From Microbacterium nymphoidis (GTDB lineage: Bacteria > Actinomycetota > Actinomycetes > Actinomycetales > Microbacteriaceae): a stretch of 64,000 bases of DNA. Position 1 is the first letter of the stretch; every line of letters starts with the position of its first letter. Where the stretch lies: the NCBI RefSeq assembly GCF_021044885.1, contig NZ_JAJNOD010000001.1, forward strand, positions 1,054,001-1,118,000. Direction: 5' to 3'. The position numbers and the translations under genes were made by a program. The notes under the pieces are model-generated. The model was not told where the DNA came from. It was given only the letters and a program-made list of their open reading frames with translations, and did no database searches. Shown here one piece after another: positions 25,219 to 36,091 of the stretch.

Positions 25219-25950
25219 ATGACGGCCTCAGCTCACACCTCTCAGCGGACCCTCGCCATTCACCGACGCGTGCCGCTGTTCATCAGCGTCGGCGTTCTCG
25301 TGAGCGCCCTCGCGCTCGCAGGCTGCGCCCCCGAGCCGAACGGGGCAAACGCCCCGGCGCCGACCAGCGCGACGAGTACGAGCGCGCCGTCACCGTCCGC
25401 CTCCGCCGTCACCACCCCGACACCGACGCCGGAGCACTCCGCGGCCACACCCGTCAGTCTCGACCTCCGCCTGGACCAGCTCGTCGTCACGGACTCGGAG
25501 GGTGGCGAACAGGTACTCGACATCCGCACGGACGCCGTCGGCGTACGCGACGCCTTGTTCAGCATGTTCGGCGAGGTGGCGCCGGAGCGCCCCGATGACC
25601 GCTACCCCATCGACCTGTACCGCTGGCCGGGTCTGACGCTCTCCTGGATCGAGGGCACTCCGGCGTCCGCCTCGGTGACGTTCCGTGCGGCCTCCGAGCA
25701 GGATGTCGCCCTCACGTCTGCCGGGCTGAGCGTGGGAGCGACGGTAGCGCAGGTGGAGGCGGCGGGGGGCGAGGTGACCGCATACGGCACGTACGACGAT
25801 GTCACCGCGTACCGTCTGAACGTCGAGAAGGTTCCCGGTACGTCGTCTCTCGCGAACCCGGGCGAAGAAGGCGAACGCTACCTCAGCTTCTCCGTCGTCG
25901 ACGGCGTCGTGACCATGCTCGGCGTGGGCGACGACTACAGCGACCTGTGA
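25219..25950 (+). CDS. Secreted lipoprotein of unknown function
   Basis: 243 residues from the ATG at 25219. The signal peptide ends in a lipobox, LALAGC, with the lipidated cysteine near residue 36. A Thr/Ser/Pro-rich spacer of about 40 residues follows, then a folded domain of about 150 residues (LDLRLDQLVVTDSEGGEQVL; SVGATVAQVEAAGGEVTAYG) that I do not assign to a family. The GATV-QVEAAGG pattern resembles domains found in extracytoplasmic lipoproteins. The protein is anchored to the outer face of the membrane. Its stop lies at the edge of a tandem repeat array. Confidence 0.8.
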   Translation: MTASAHTSQRTLAIHRRVPLFISVGVLVSALALAGCAPEPNGANAPAPTSATSTSAPSPSASAVTTPTPTPEHSAATPVSLDLRLDQLVVTDSEGGEQVLDIRTDAVGVRDALFSMFGEVAPERPDDRYPIDLYRWPGLTLSWIEGTPASASVTFRAASEQDVALTSAGLSVGATVAQVEAAGGEVTAYGTYDDVTAYRLNVEKVPGTSSLANPGEEGERYLSFSVVDGVVTMLGVGDDYSDL

Positions 25951-26110
25951 TCACCGCAAGCTCGGAGATCACAGCAATGACGGAGACCACAGGGGTGTCT
26001 GAGACCACAGTGATCTCGGCGACCGCAGGGATCTCGGTGACCGCAGTGATCTCGGCGACCACAGGGATCTCGGCGACCGCAGGGACCTCGGAGACCGCAG
26101 TGACCTCAGA
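25949..26110. repeat. Tandem array of an 18-bp repeat (about 8.5 copies)
   Basis: Eight complete units run from 25963 to 26106, beginning CGGAGATCACAGCAATGA and continuing with variants of CGGCGACCGCAGGGATCT, with partial units at both ends. Copies differ at one to six positions. The array fills the gap between the stops of the convergent lipoprotein and UvrA-like genes. An open frame runs through it because 18 is a multiple of three, but it has no start context or family resemblance and is not called as a gene. Confidence 0.9.
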
Positions 26111-26124
26111 GCGCCGCGAGTACG

Positions 26125-28491
<2,367 letters not shown>

Positions 28492-28601
28492 GATGCTCCC
28501 CGGTGTGCGGATCGACGAATGCGGCGGATAACAGCATCGCTCATGCCACCGACATCGCGCATCCGGAAATCACAAGCGGGCAGGAACGAAGAAGCCCGTG
28601 A

Positions 28602-29624
28602 TCAGTCGCGAACGGCCGGTGCGCGGAAGAAGTCGACGCCGAGGTCGGGGTGATCGACGAACACGCCGTCCACCCCGGCCTCACGAAGAATCTGCCATTC
28701 GCCTTCGTAGTCGCCGAACTCCGCCTTCGCACCGGTGCGGAACTGCTTCAGCAGGAACGCGTTCTCGGGCCGGGCCGTCCACGTGAACACCTGGAGTCCA
28801 CGCTGATGGGCATCCTCGACCACCGGCGCCGGCCCGCGCGAGCGGCCCATCCGATCGGGCCGGAGGATGATCTTCTTGTCCAGGCTGATCCCGTCGACCT
28901 GGCTCGCGAGCACGTCGAGGCCGCGGGGGCCGAGCTGATCCGCGTACGAAGGAACGCCGGCCTGACGGGACGCGCGCAGGTCGTAGGCGGTTCCCGCAGC
29001 CTCCAGCAGGTACACATAGGTCGCTCGGAGCCCCTCCTGCTGCAGGCGGGTGATCACGGTCTGCTCGAAGGACTCGATCACGAGAGGGTGCGCGCCACCA
29101 CCCCAGCCGCACGCTTCCAGCTCGGCCAGCAGCAGCGGCACGTGGTCCAGCCCGATCCCGGCGAAGTACGTGGCGTGCTTGATCTCGACCACCGCACCGA
29201 TCTCACGGCCCTGCTCGAGGGAGGCGCGATGGACGAGGTCCAGCACGTCGCGCAGGCGCAGCATCGGCTGCCGGTCGTCGTAGGTGGCGCTGGTAGCGCG
29301 CAGTGCCGGGATGCGCTCACGCACCCGCAGCGTCGACAGCTCCTCCCAGGTGAAGTCCTCGGTGAACCATCCGGTCTGCTCGGCACCGTCCACCCGCTTG
29401 GTGGTACGCCGATCGGCGAACTCGGGGCGCTCGGACACGTCGGTGGTTCCCGAGATCTCGTTCTCGTGCCGGACCACCAGCACCCCGTCGCGCGACACCA
29501 CCACATCCGGCTCGACGGCGTCCGCACCCATCGCGAGGGCGAGGTCGTACGCGGATGGAGAATGCTCCGGACGGTATCCGGGCGCTCCACGATGGCCGAT
29601 GACGAGGGGGCGACGACGGGGCAC
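28602..29624 (-). CDS. Glycerophosphodiester phosphodiesterase
   Basis: 340 residues of the GDPD TIM-barrel family. VIGHRGAPGYRPEHS gives the catalytic H11 and the following arginine and glutamate. AVEPDVVVSRDGVLVVRHE supplies the metal-binding acidic residues and the second histidine. VVEIKH matches the conserved E-x-K. The C-terminus VDGVFVDHPDLGV is typical. The length and the extra block TTKRVDGAEQTGW fit the larger secreted GlpQ-like group, but no signal peptide is present, so action in the cytoplasm on glycerophosphodiesters is inferred. A -10 box TACGAT lies six bases before the GTG. Confidence 0.92.
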   Translation of the reverse strand: MPRRRPLVIGHRGAPGYRPEHSPSAYDLALAMGADAVEPDVVVSRDGVLVVRHENEISGTTDVSERPEFADRRTTKRVDGAEQTGWFTEDFTWEELSTLRVRERIPALRATSATYDDRQPMLRLRDVLDLVHRASLEQGREIGAVVEIKHATYFAGIGLDHVPLLLAELEACGWGGGAHPLVIESFEQTVITRLQQEGLRATYVYLLEAAGTAYDLRASRQAGVPSYADQLGPRGLDVLASQVDGISLDKKIILRPDRMGRSRGPAPVVEDAHQRGLQVFTWTARPENAFLLKQFRTGAKAEFGDYEGEWQILREAGVDGVFVDHPDLGVDFFRAPAVRD

Positions 29625-29629
29625 CGGCC

Positions 29630-29707
29630 CATCGTAGTCCGCTGGGGCTATCTCTCGCCGGGCACCACCCCATCATCGTCCGCTGGGGTCATCTCTCGCC
29701 GGGCACC
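29630..29707. repeat. Two imperfect 37-bp direct repeats
   Basis: Units 29630-29666 and 29671-29707 match at 33 of 37 positions and are separated by ACCC. The first unit carries the probable -10 box of the phosphodiesterase gene. In the second the box is altered. Confidence 0.8.
29631..29636 (-). promoter_or_regulatory. Candidate leaderless -10 box (TACGAT)
   Basis: TACGAT read on the minus strand ends six bases before the phosphodiesterase GTG at 29624. Confidence 0.5.
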
Positions 29708-29762
29708 GTGATCCCCGGGTCCTCGGAACGTGGCCGAGCCGGTCAGATGCTGTTCGCCGTCT

Positions 29763-29800
29763 GAGAATCCCGGGATTCTCCCGGATCCCGCCCGTACAAT
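29763..29800 (+). promoter_or_regulatory. Promoter region with 18-bp palindrome before the Bax-inhibitor gene
   Basis: GAGAATCCCGGGATTCTC at 29763-29780 is a perfect palindrome. TACAAT, a good -10 box, lies at 29795-29800, so the palindrome overlaps the -35 region and could be an operator. Confidence 0.5.
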
Positions 29801-29846
29801 GAAGAACACCGTGTCCTTGACACACAGCATTGGAGCGTGAGCCGCA

Positions 29847-30848
29847 ATGGCCCTTCGAAACCCGATCTTCAGCAACTCGGCGTTCCAGGAGCGTAACGCT
29901 CCCGCCGTTCCGGTTGCTCCTGCGGGAGCGCAGACGACCGGGCTCGTGCCGCCGCCCGCGCAGGGCGGCTACACCCTGAACGGACAGCCGTACACCCAGA
30001 GCCCGCAATCGGCCGGACAGAACGCGCAGTGGGCTGCTTCGCAGCAGGCCGCGCAGAACGCCGCGGTGCAGGCCAACCTGGAGGGCATGTACGCCGCCCC
30101 CACGGCCAGCGCCATCGACCACGGCCGCATGACGTACGAAGACACCATCTGGAAGACGGCGGCGCTCTTCGGCGTGCTGCTGATCACCGCGGTCGTCGGC
30201 TGGATCTGGGCGGCGAGCGGCCTGACCGTCAGCTACCGTCAGCCCACCAACATGATCCCGTGGGCGCTCGGTGCGCTCGGCGGCTTCGTGCTGGCGATGG
30301 TCGTCACCTTCACGTCGCGCAAGAAGGTGCGTCCGGCTCTGATCTTCGCCTATGCGGCGTTCGAGGGCTTGTTCATCGGCGCCATCTCGGCCACCTTCGA
30401 GGCGTTCTGGCCGGGCGTGGTCATGCAGGCGACCCTCGCCACCATCGCCGTGGTCGGCGTCACTCTCGCGCTGTTCGCCAGCGGCAAGATCCGCGCCAGC
30501 AAGCGCGCCACGAAGATCTTCCTGATCGCGATGGTCGGATATCTGGTGTTCTCCCTGCTGAACCTCATCCTGATGTGGACCGGCGTGCTGAACCAGGGCT
30601 TCGGCATGTACAGCGCGAAGCTCAACATCGCCGGCTTCGGCGTCCCGCTGGGTCTCATCATCGGTGTGCTGGTCGTCATCATGGCCGCGTACTCGCTGGT
30701 GCTGGACTTCGATGGCATCCAGCAGGGCGTGCGCAACGGCGCTCCCCGGAACCTCGCCTGGTACGCCGCGTTCGGTGTCATGGTGACGGTCGTCTGGCTC
30801 TACGTGGAGATCCTGCGCATCATCGCGATCGCGCGCGGCAACGACTGA
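29847..30848 (+). CDS. Bax inhibitor-1/YccA-family membrane protein
   Basis: 333 residues. The first 90 are rich in Gln, Pro, Ala and Asn (AQGGYTLNGQPYTQS) and probably cytoplasmic and disordered. MTYEDTIWKTAALFGVLLIT begins seven hydrophobic helices of the BI-1 fold, with AFEGLFIGAISATFEAFWPG and the acidic LVLDFDGIQQGVRNGAPRN near the C-terminus, where the paired aspartates of the family pH/calcium sensor lie. Bacterial members are proton-sensitive leak channels of uncertain physiology. The gene has its own promoter with a palindrome and a strong terminator. Confidence 0.93.
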   Translation: MALRNPIFSNSAFQERNAPAVPVAPAGAQTTGLVPPPAQGGYTLNGQPYTQSPQSAGQNAQWAASQQAAQNAAVQANLEGMYAAPTASAIDHGRMTYEDTIWKTAALFGVLLITAVVGWIWAASGLTVSYRQPTNMIPWALGALGGFVLAMVVTFTSRKKVRPALIFAYAAFEGLFIGAISATFEAFWPGVVMQATLATIAVVGVTLALFASGKIRASKRATKIFLIAMVGYLVFSLLNLILMWTGVLNQGFGMYSAKLNIAGFGVPLGLIIGVLVVIMAAYSLVLDFDGIQQGVRNGAPRNLAWYAAFGVMVTVVWLYVEILRIIAIARGND

Positions 30849-30857
30849 TCCCCTCAT

Positions 30858-30895
30858 CGACGAACGGGGCCGGAAGAATCCGGCCCCGTTCGTCG
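30858..30895 (+). terminator. Rho-independent terminator
   Basis: A perfect 17-bp stem (30858-30874 and 30879-30895) with an AGAA loop, followed by TTT, lies ten bases after the Bax-inhibitor stop. Confidence 0.9.
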
Positions 30896-30909
30896 TTTCC
30901 GCTGACAGG

Positions 30910-31212
30910 GTGGAAACTGGAAGGGTGAATCAGCAGGTCAAGTTCCAGCGCGCGCTCATGCTCGCCGATCGCAAGCAGTTCGAGAAGGCGGAGGCCCTGC
31001 TGCGCGAGGTGGTCGATGCCGACCCCACCACCGTGGTCGGGTGCCAGGCAGCCGTGGCCCTGGGCGAGCTTGTGAGCTTCGCCGACCCCGACGCGGCACA
31101 GGAGATTCTGGACGCCGCCGTGGAGAACATGTCAGCGCACGCCGACGACCCGATCCTCGACTGGGAGCGTCAGCGCGTGGAGGAGCTCTTCGCGGAGATC
31201 GCGGAGGCCTGA
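30910..31212 (+). CDS. Small TPR-like protein
   Basis: Up to 100 residues. One helix-turn-helix pair fits a tetratricopeptide repeat (LMLADRKQFEKAEALLREVVDADPT), followed by a second helical pair (AVALGELVSFADPDAAQEIL). The GTG at 30910 has no good ribosome site. A second GTG at 30925 starts the conserved-looking part (NQQVKFQRAL) and may be the true start. Probably a protein-interaction module; its partner is unknown. Confidence 0.6.
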   Translation: METGRVNQQVKFQRALMLADRKQFEKAEALLREVVDADPTTVVGCQAAVALGELVSFADPDAAQEILDAAVENMSAHADDPILDWERQRVEELFAEIAEA

Positions 31213-31215
31213 GCC

Positions 31216-32541
31216 TCAGCGCCGTCGCGGACGCTCCGCGACGCGCGCCAGCATCTGCAGCATCTCCCGCGTCGCCGCCGAGCGGGAGCGCGACCGCGCC
31301 GCCGCGTGCGCCTCGGCCACCAACCGCGCATGCAGGTCGTCGTCCGTCAGGATCCGGAGCACCGCATCGCCGAACGCGTCTTCGTCTCCGGAGGCGATGA
31401 GGAGACCGCCGCCGTCCGACAGGGCCTCGGCGGGGCCGTAACGGACGTCGTAGCTCACCACCGGCGTCCCGTGTGCCAGCGCCTCCAGCACGGCGAGTCC
31501 CTGGCCCTCGAACGCGGTGGTCAGCAGCAGCACAGCCGGATCATCCAGCACCGTATCGGGATCGGCGATCTGGCCGTGCAGGATGACGCGCTCCGTGAGG
31601 CCGAGCTCGTCGATCAACGCCTCGATCGCGCCGCGAGACGCTCCCTCGCCGTAGATGTCCAGCACCGCATCGGGCAGCTGGTCCACCACCCTTCGCCAGA
31701 CGCGCACCGCGTGATCGAGCCGTTTGCCTGGCGCGAGGCGGTTGATCATCACCGCACGGTGGCGGTCACGCTCGGCCGCTGGACGCGGGTGCGCGACAGC
31801 CGTCGCGCCGAACGGCAGGACCTCGTCGATCCGCCCGGCGCCGAACCGTGCGATCACGTCGTCGCGCTGCGCTGCCGTCAGCCAGACCACCGCGTCGAAC
31901 GCACCGGCCGCATGCAGCCATCGCTGCCAGAGCGGCAGAATCGGCGCGTCCGGGGTGTAGGGCTCCCCGATGTGGGCGGTGTGCGTGGTGTGGACGAGCT
32001 TCGCGGGTGAGTCCCAGGCGGTGAGCAGCTCCCCCAGCTGCCGCGCCTCGACGATCACCACGCTCTGGAGGCCATCACCGGGTGCCGTCGCCAGAACGTG
32101 GTCCAGCCACGCCCGGTACAGTCCCCCGAAGCCGTCCAGCACGCCGGCCTCCGAGCCGTCCGCGGCGAGCACCACCACGGGCGCTGTGCTGAGGTGCCAG
32201 TCGGGGTTCCCGGCGATCACGGGAAGCTCAAGGACCGGGTGGGCCGCGGGGACCGGACGGTACTCCAGCGCGGGGTCTCGTGTCCCCGGATGCGCGGCAG
32301 CACGCACCCACGATGGATCCGCGCTGGCCTCGTCGAAGAGGTTGCGCAGCCGCTCGGGACGATCCAGCTCGCCTCGGCGCACGAACTCCGCGCGATGGGC
32401 GTCATGGTCGGCGGCGCTGCCCGGATCCACGGTCAGCAGTTCGGCCGGGACTCCGGCGTCCACGAGGTCACGCGCGCGACCGAGGACGGCGCGGCAGAAC
32501 CCGCCGTCCAGATCCGGGATGAGCCGGGATGCAAGCACGAA
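31216..32541 (-). CDS. Glycosyltransferase family 4 protein
   Basis: 441 residues from the GTG at 32541 (457 if the GTG at 32589 inside the end of guaA is used). The C-terminal half shows a GT-B fold: VMINRLAPGKRLDHAVRVWR, LDIYGEGASRGAIEALIDEL, and the nucleotide-sugar site LLTTAFEGQGLAVLEALAHG with the conserved E-x7-E. The N-terminal half resembles poly(glycerol-phosphate) glucosyltransferases of the TagE/GtfA kind, which glycosylate wall polymers or proteins in the cytoplasm. The exact acceptor is unknown. The 32541 start codon sits inside the terminator hairpin of guaA. Confidence 0.8.
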   Translation of the reverse strand, partial: FVLASRLIPDLDGGFCRAVLGRARDLVDAGVPAELLTVDPGSAADHDAHRAEFVRRGELDRPERLRNLFDEASADPSWVRAAAHPGTRDPALEYRPVPAAHPVLELPVIAGNPDWHLSTAPVVVLAADGSEAGVLDGFGGLYRAWLDHVLATAPGDGLQSVVIVEARQLGELLTAWDSPAKLVHTTHTAHIGEPYTPDAPILPLWQRWLHAAGAFDAVVWLTAAQRDDVIARFGAGRIDEVLPFGATAVAHPRPAAERDRHRAVMINRLAPGKRLDHAVRVWRRVVDQLPDAVLDIYGEGASRGAIEALIDELGLTERVILHGQIADPDTVLDDPAVLLLTTAFEGQGLAVLEALAHGTPVVSYDVRYGPAEALSDGGGLLIASGDEDAFGDAVLRILTDDDLHARLVAEAHAAARSRSRSAATREMLQMLARVAERPRRR

Positions 32542-32573
32542 GCACCTGACCGCGGGCGCGGTCAGGTGCTTCG
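32538..32573 (-). terminator. Terminator hairpin of guaA overlapping the next gene start
   Basis: A perfect 16-bp stem (32538-32553 and 32558-32573) with a four-base loop begins seven bases after the guaA stop. It contains the GTG at 32539-32541 that probably starts the glycosyltransferase gene. Confidence 0.75.
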
Positions 32574-32579
32574 ACGAGT

Positions 32580-34160
32580 TCACTCCCACTCGATGGTCCC
32601 CGGCGGCTTGGACGTGACATCCAGCACGACGCGGTTGACATCGCGCACCTCGTTGGTGATGCGGTTGGAGATCTTCGACAGCACGTCGTACGGCAGACGA
32701 GACCAGTCGGCGGTCATCGCGTCCTCGCTGGACACCGGGCGCAGCACGATCGGGTGGCCGTACGTGCGTCCGTCACCCTGCACTCCCACGGAGCGGACAT
32801 CGGCGAGCAGCACGACCGGGCACTGCCAGATCTCGTTGTCGAGACCGGCGGCGGTGAGCTCCTCACGCGCGATCGCATCGGCGTCGCGGAGCAGATCCAG
32901 CCGGTCCTGCGTGACCTCACCGATGATGCGGATGCCCAGGCCGGGGCCCGGGAACGGCTGGCGCGAGACGATCGCCTCGGGCAGTCCCAGCTCGCGGCCG
33001 ATGGCGCGGACCTCGTCCTTGAAGAGGGTGCGCAGCGGCTCGACGAGCTCGAACTGCATGTCCTCCGGCAGGCCGCCCACGTTGTGGTGGCTCTTGATGT
33101 TGGCGGTGCCTGCGCCGCCGCCGGATTCCACCACGTCGGGGTAGAGCGTGCCCTGCACGAGGAACTTGATCGGCTCGCCGGCTTCCTTGGCCTCATCGAC
33201 CAGCTGGCGCTGCACGGCCTCGAACGAGCGGATGAACTCACGACCGATGATCTTGCGCTTGGTCTCCGGGTCGGTGACTCCGGCCAGCGCGTCCAGGAAC
33301 TGCTTGCGGGCATCGACCGTCACCAGGCGCACGCCGGTGGAGGCCACGTAGTCGTTCTCCACCTGCTCGCGCTCGCCCTTGCGGAGGAGCCCGTGATCCA
33401 CGAACACGGCTACCAGCTGGTCGCCGACGGCCTTGTGCACCAGCGCGGTGGAGACAGCGGAGTCGACGCCGCCGGAGAGCGCCGAGATGACGCGGGCGGA
33501 ACCCACCTGGGCGCGGATGCGCTCGACCTGCTCAGCGATCACGTTGTCGCTGTTCCAGTCGGCCGGGAGCCCCGCCGCGCGGTGCAGGAAGTTCTCGATG
33601 ATCGCCTGACCGTGCGTGGAGTGCTTCACCTCGGGGTGCCACTGCACGCCGTAGAACTTCTTCTCGTCGTTGCTGAACGCGGCAACGGGCGCGCCCGCGG
33701 TCGACGCGTTGACGGTGAAGCCCTCGGGTGCCTTCGCGACGGAGTCGCCGTGGCTCATCCAGACGTTCTGCTCGGTGGGCACGCCCTCAAGGATCACGCT
33801 GTCGCTGCTGGTGGTGGCATCGGTCGCACCGTACTCGCGCAGGCCGGTGGCGGCCACCTCACCGCCGAGCACCTGGGCCATGTACTGGAAGCCGTAGCAG
33901 ATGCCGAGCGTCGGGACCTCGAGGTCGAACACCGCGGGATCCAGCTTCGGGGCGCCCTCCTCGTACACCGACGACGGGCCGCCGGACAGGATGAGTCCGA
34001 GCGGGTTCTTCGCAGCGATGTCTGCTGCGGTCGCGGTGTGCGGCACGATCTCGCTATAGACGCCGGCTTCGCGCACACGACGTGCGATCAGCTGCGCGTA
34101 CTGGGCGCCGAAATCGACGACCAGTACCGGCCGCTGCGCGGTTTCGGGGGTCTCGGTCAC
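32580..34160 (-). CDS. guaA: GMP synthase (glutamine-hydrolysing)
   Basis: 526 residues. The class I glutamine amidotransferase domain comes first ([32 protein letters not shown]; nucleophile in [12 protein letters not shown]; catalytic His-Glu in [10 protein letters not shown]). Then follow the PP-loop ATP pyrophosphatase ([19 protein letters not shown]) and the C-terminal dimerisation domain ([16 protein letters not shown], ending PPGTIEWE). It converts XMP to GMP in purine synthesis. The GTG start overlaps the stop of the DUF3817 gene (GTGA). Longer upstream frame is not coding. guaB lies about 8 kb away on the same strand. Confidence 0.97.
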   Translation of the reverse strand: MTETPETAQRPVLVVDFGAQYAQLIARRVREAGVYSEIVPHTATAADIAAKNPLGLILSGGPSSVYEEGAPKLDPAVFDLEVPTLGICYGFQYMAQVLGGEVAATGLREYGATDATTSSDSVILEGVPTEQNVWMSHGDSVAKAPEGFTVNASTAGAPVAAFSNDEKKFYGVQWHPEVKHSTHGQAIIENFLHRAAGLPADWNSDNVIAEQVERIRAQVGSARVISALSGGVDSAVSTALVHKAVGDQLVAVFVDHGLLRKGEREQVENDYVASTGVRLVTVDARKQFLDALAGVTDPETKRKIIGREFIRSFEAVQRQLVDEAKEAGEPIKFLVQGTLYPDVVESGGGAGTANIKSHHNVGGLPEDMQFELVEPLRTLFKDEVRAIGRELGLPEAIVSRQPFPGPGLGIRIIGEVTQDRLDLLRDADAIAREELTAAGLDNEIWQCPVVLLADVRSVGVQGDGRTYGHPIVLRPVSSEDAMTADWSRLPYDVLSKISNRITNEVRDVNRVVLDVTSKPPGTIEWE

Positions 34161-34645
34161 TTGCTGCCTTCCGTGGCTGGAGTGGGGGTAACGGATGCGG
34201 ATGCCGCCTCGTCCGCCTCGCGCTTGGCGAGGTAGGCCTTGACGTCGCGGGCCACGCGCGTCTCCATGAAGAAGGAGAGCAGCGGGACGACGCCGCCGAG
34301 GGCGAGCATGATGAAGCGCGGGAACTGCCAGCGCATCAGGGACCAGATGCGGAAGCAGGCGAAGAGGTACACGACGTAGAACCAGCCGTGGACGACAAGG
34401 ATCGCGAGTGAGACGTTGAAGCCCTGACCGGTGGATTCCAGGCCGTTCGCGGTCTCGACCACGGGCTTGAGCGCGATCAGGCCGTCCGGGTCGCCGAGGA
34501 ACAGCTCCAGGTGGATCGGCGTGTACTTCAGCACCATCTCGATACACAGCAGCAACAGGAAGACTCCTGTGATGATCGATGCGATCTGATAGAACTTCAG
34601 CGCTCCGCGGATCGCCGGGAAGGTGGCGAGTTTGGGTGCGGGCAT
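34157..34645 (-). CDS. DUF3817 integral membrane protein
   Basis: 162 residues with three or four hydrophobic helices ([60 protein letters not shown]). The central WFYVVYL...FRIW block is the DUF3817 signature. The hydrophilic tail has [11 protein letters not shown]. Such genes commonly lie just before guaA in actinobacteria, and here the two overlap by four bases. The role is unknown. A leaderless-type promoter drives the pair. Confidence 0.88.
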   Translation of the reverse strand: MPAPKLATFPAIRGALKFYQIASIITGVFLLLLCIEMVLKYTPIHLELFLGDPDGLIALKPVVETANGLESTGQGFNVSLAILVVHGWFYVVYLFACFRIWSLMRWQFPRFIMLALGGVVPLLSFFMETRVARDVKAYLAKREADEAASASVTPTPATEGSK

Positions 34646-34651
34646 GCGTCT

Positions 34652-34657
34652 AGTCTA
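34652..34657 (-). promoter_or_regulatory. Candidate leaderless -10 box (TAGACT)
   Basis: TAGACT read on the minus strand ends six bases before the ATG at 34645. Confidence 0.5.
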
Positions 34658-34692
34658 GCCGCTCGTTCCTGAGGACTCTTCCTCGCTCCGTT

Positions 34693-34739
34693 GCGCGCAA
34701 ATGGCTCCAAATCCGCCGGATTTGGAGCCATTTGCGCGC
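34693..34739 (-). terminator. Perfect 22-bp hairpin at the end of xylB
   Basis: Arms 34693-34714 and 34718-34739 are exact complements with a GCC loop. The hairpin begins at the last base of the xylB stop codon. No T-run follows. Confidence 0.7.
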
Positions 34740-36091
34740 TATGAACGGGGATACCCGATGATCACGGCGGCCTGACGGGCGGCGCCGAGGGCGACGTACT
34801 CCGCCGGAGCGGGCACCTCGACCGGCAGACCGAGCACCGTGGGGGCCAGCGACTGCACGGCGGCCGAGCGGGCACCGCCACCGATCAGCAGCACCCGCCG
34901 AAGCGGGACACCGAGGTCGCGAAGCGCATCGAGACCGGCGGCGAGTCCGCCGAGCATGCCCTCCACCGCCGCGCGCGCGAGGTTCTCGCGCGTCGTCGAT
35001 GCCAGGGTCATCCCGGTGAGCGATGCCGTCGCATCCGGCAGGTTGGGGGTGCGCTCCCCCTCGAAGTAGGGCACCAGGGTCATCCCGCCCGCTCCCGGCT
35101 GGGCGCGAAGAGCGAGCGCGCTCAGCTCGTCCACGTCCACGCCGAGCAGGGCGGCGATCGCGGTGAGGACACGCGCCGCGTTGAGCGTTGCCACCAGAGG
35201 CAGGAAGGCGCCGTCCGCCGAAGCGAATCCGGCGACGGTACCGGACGGATCGACGGTGCGATCAGCGCTCACCACGAACACGGTTCCACTGGTGCCGATC
35301 GAGACGACCGCGTCGCCCACGCCGGCACCGACGCCGAGCGCGGCCGCCGCGTTGTCACCTGCTCCCGGGCCGACGAGGACCCCGACCGCGAATCCCGCGT
35401 CCGTCACGGCGTCGACCGCGACCGACTCGTCCGCAGCGAGCACACGCGGCAGAACGGCGTCGTGACCGAGCGCGGCGACCAGCACCTCACGGTCGTATCC
35501 GCCGCTCGCCGGATCCCAGTAGCCGGTCCCCGATGCGTCCGAGCGATCGGTGATCAGTTCGTCCAGCACCGGGCCTCGCGGCGAGGAATCGCGCGGACCA
35601 TAGCCGCGCAGACGCCAGGTCAGCCAGTCGTGCGGGAGCGCGACGGCCGCGACGCGGGCCGCGGCCTCGGGCTCGGCGTCGCGGAGCCAGCGCAGTTTCG
35701 TCGCGGTGAAGGAGGCCACCGGGACAAGACCCGTGCGCTGCGCGAGCGCTTCAGCGCCGAACTCCGCGATGAGCTCCTCCGCCGCTGCGGCGGAGCGCGT
35801 GTCGTTCCACAGCAGCGCGGGACGGATCACCTCGCCGTCGGTGTCCAGCACCACCATCCCGTGCTGCTGCCCACCGACCGAGACCGCGGCCACATCGGAC
35901 ACTCCCCCGGCATCGGCGATCGCCTCCACCAGAGCGCGCCACCAGTGCGCCGGATCCACCTCGGTGCCATCGGGGTGGGCCGCCCGCCCCTGGCGGACGA
36001 CCTCCCCCGACGAGGCATCGATGATGACGACCTTGCACGACTGCGTGGACGAGTCGACGCCCGCGACGAGGGTCCGCTCAGCCACGCGCAC
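34739..36091 (-). CDS. xylB: Xylulokinase
   Basis: 450 residues of the FGGY carbohydrate kinase family. The first ATP-site motif [19 protein letters not shown], the sugar-site [14 protein letters not shown] and [11 protein letters not shown], and the C-terminal [20 protein letters not shown] fit xylulokinase. It phosphorylates D-xylulose made by XylA. The GTG at 36091 overlaps xylA by 14 bases; an in-frame GTG at 36085 is an alternative. The neighbouring xylA and ROK regulator support the assignment. Confidence 0.95.
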   Translation of the reverse strand: MRVAERTLVAGVDSSTQSCKVVIIDASSGEVVRQGRAAHPDGTEVDPAHWWRALVEAIADAGGVSDVAAVSVGGQQHGMVVLDTDGEVIRPALLWNDTRSAAAAEELIAEFGAEALAQRTGLVPVASFTATKLRWLRDAEPEAAARVAAVALPHDWLTWRLRGYGPRDSSPRGPVLDELITDRSDASGTGYWDPASGGYDREVLVAALGHDAVLPRVLAADESVAVDAVTDAGFAVGVLVGPGAGDNAAAALGVGAGVGDAVVSIGTSGTVFVVSADRTVDPSGTVAGFASADGAFLPLVATLNAARVLTAIAALLGVDVDELSALALRAQPGAGGMTLVPYFEGERTPNLPDATASLTGMTLASTTRENLARAAVEGMLGGLAAGLDALRDLGVPLRRVLLIGGGARSAAVQSLAPTVLGLPVEVPAPAEYVALGAARQAAVIIGYPRS

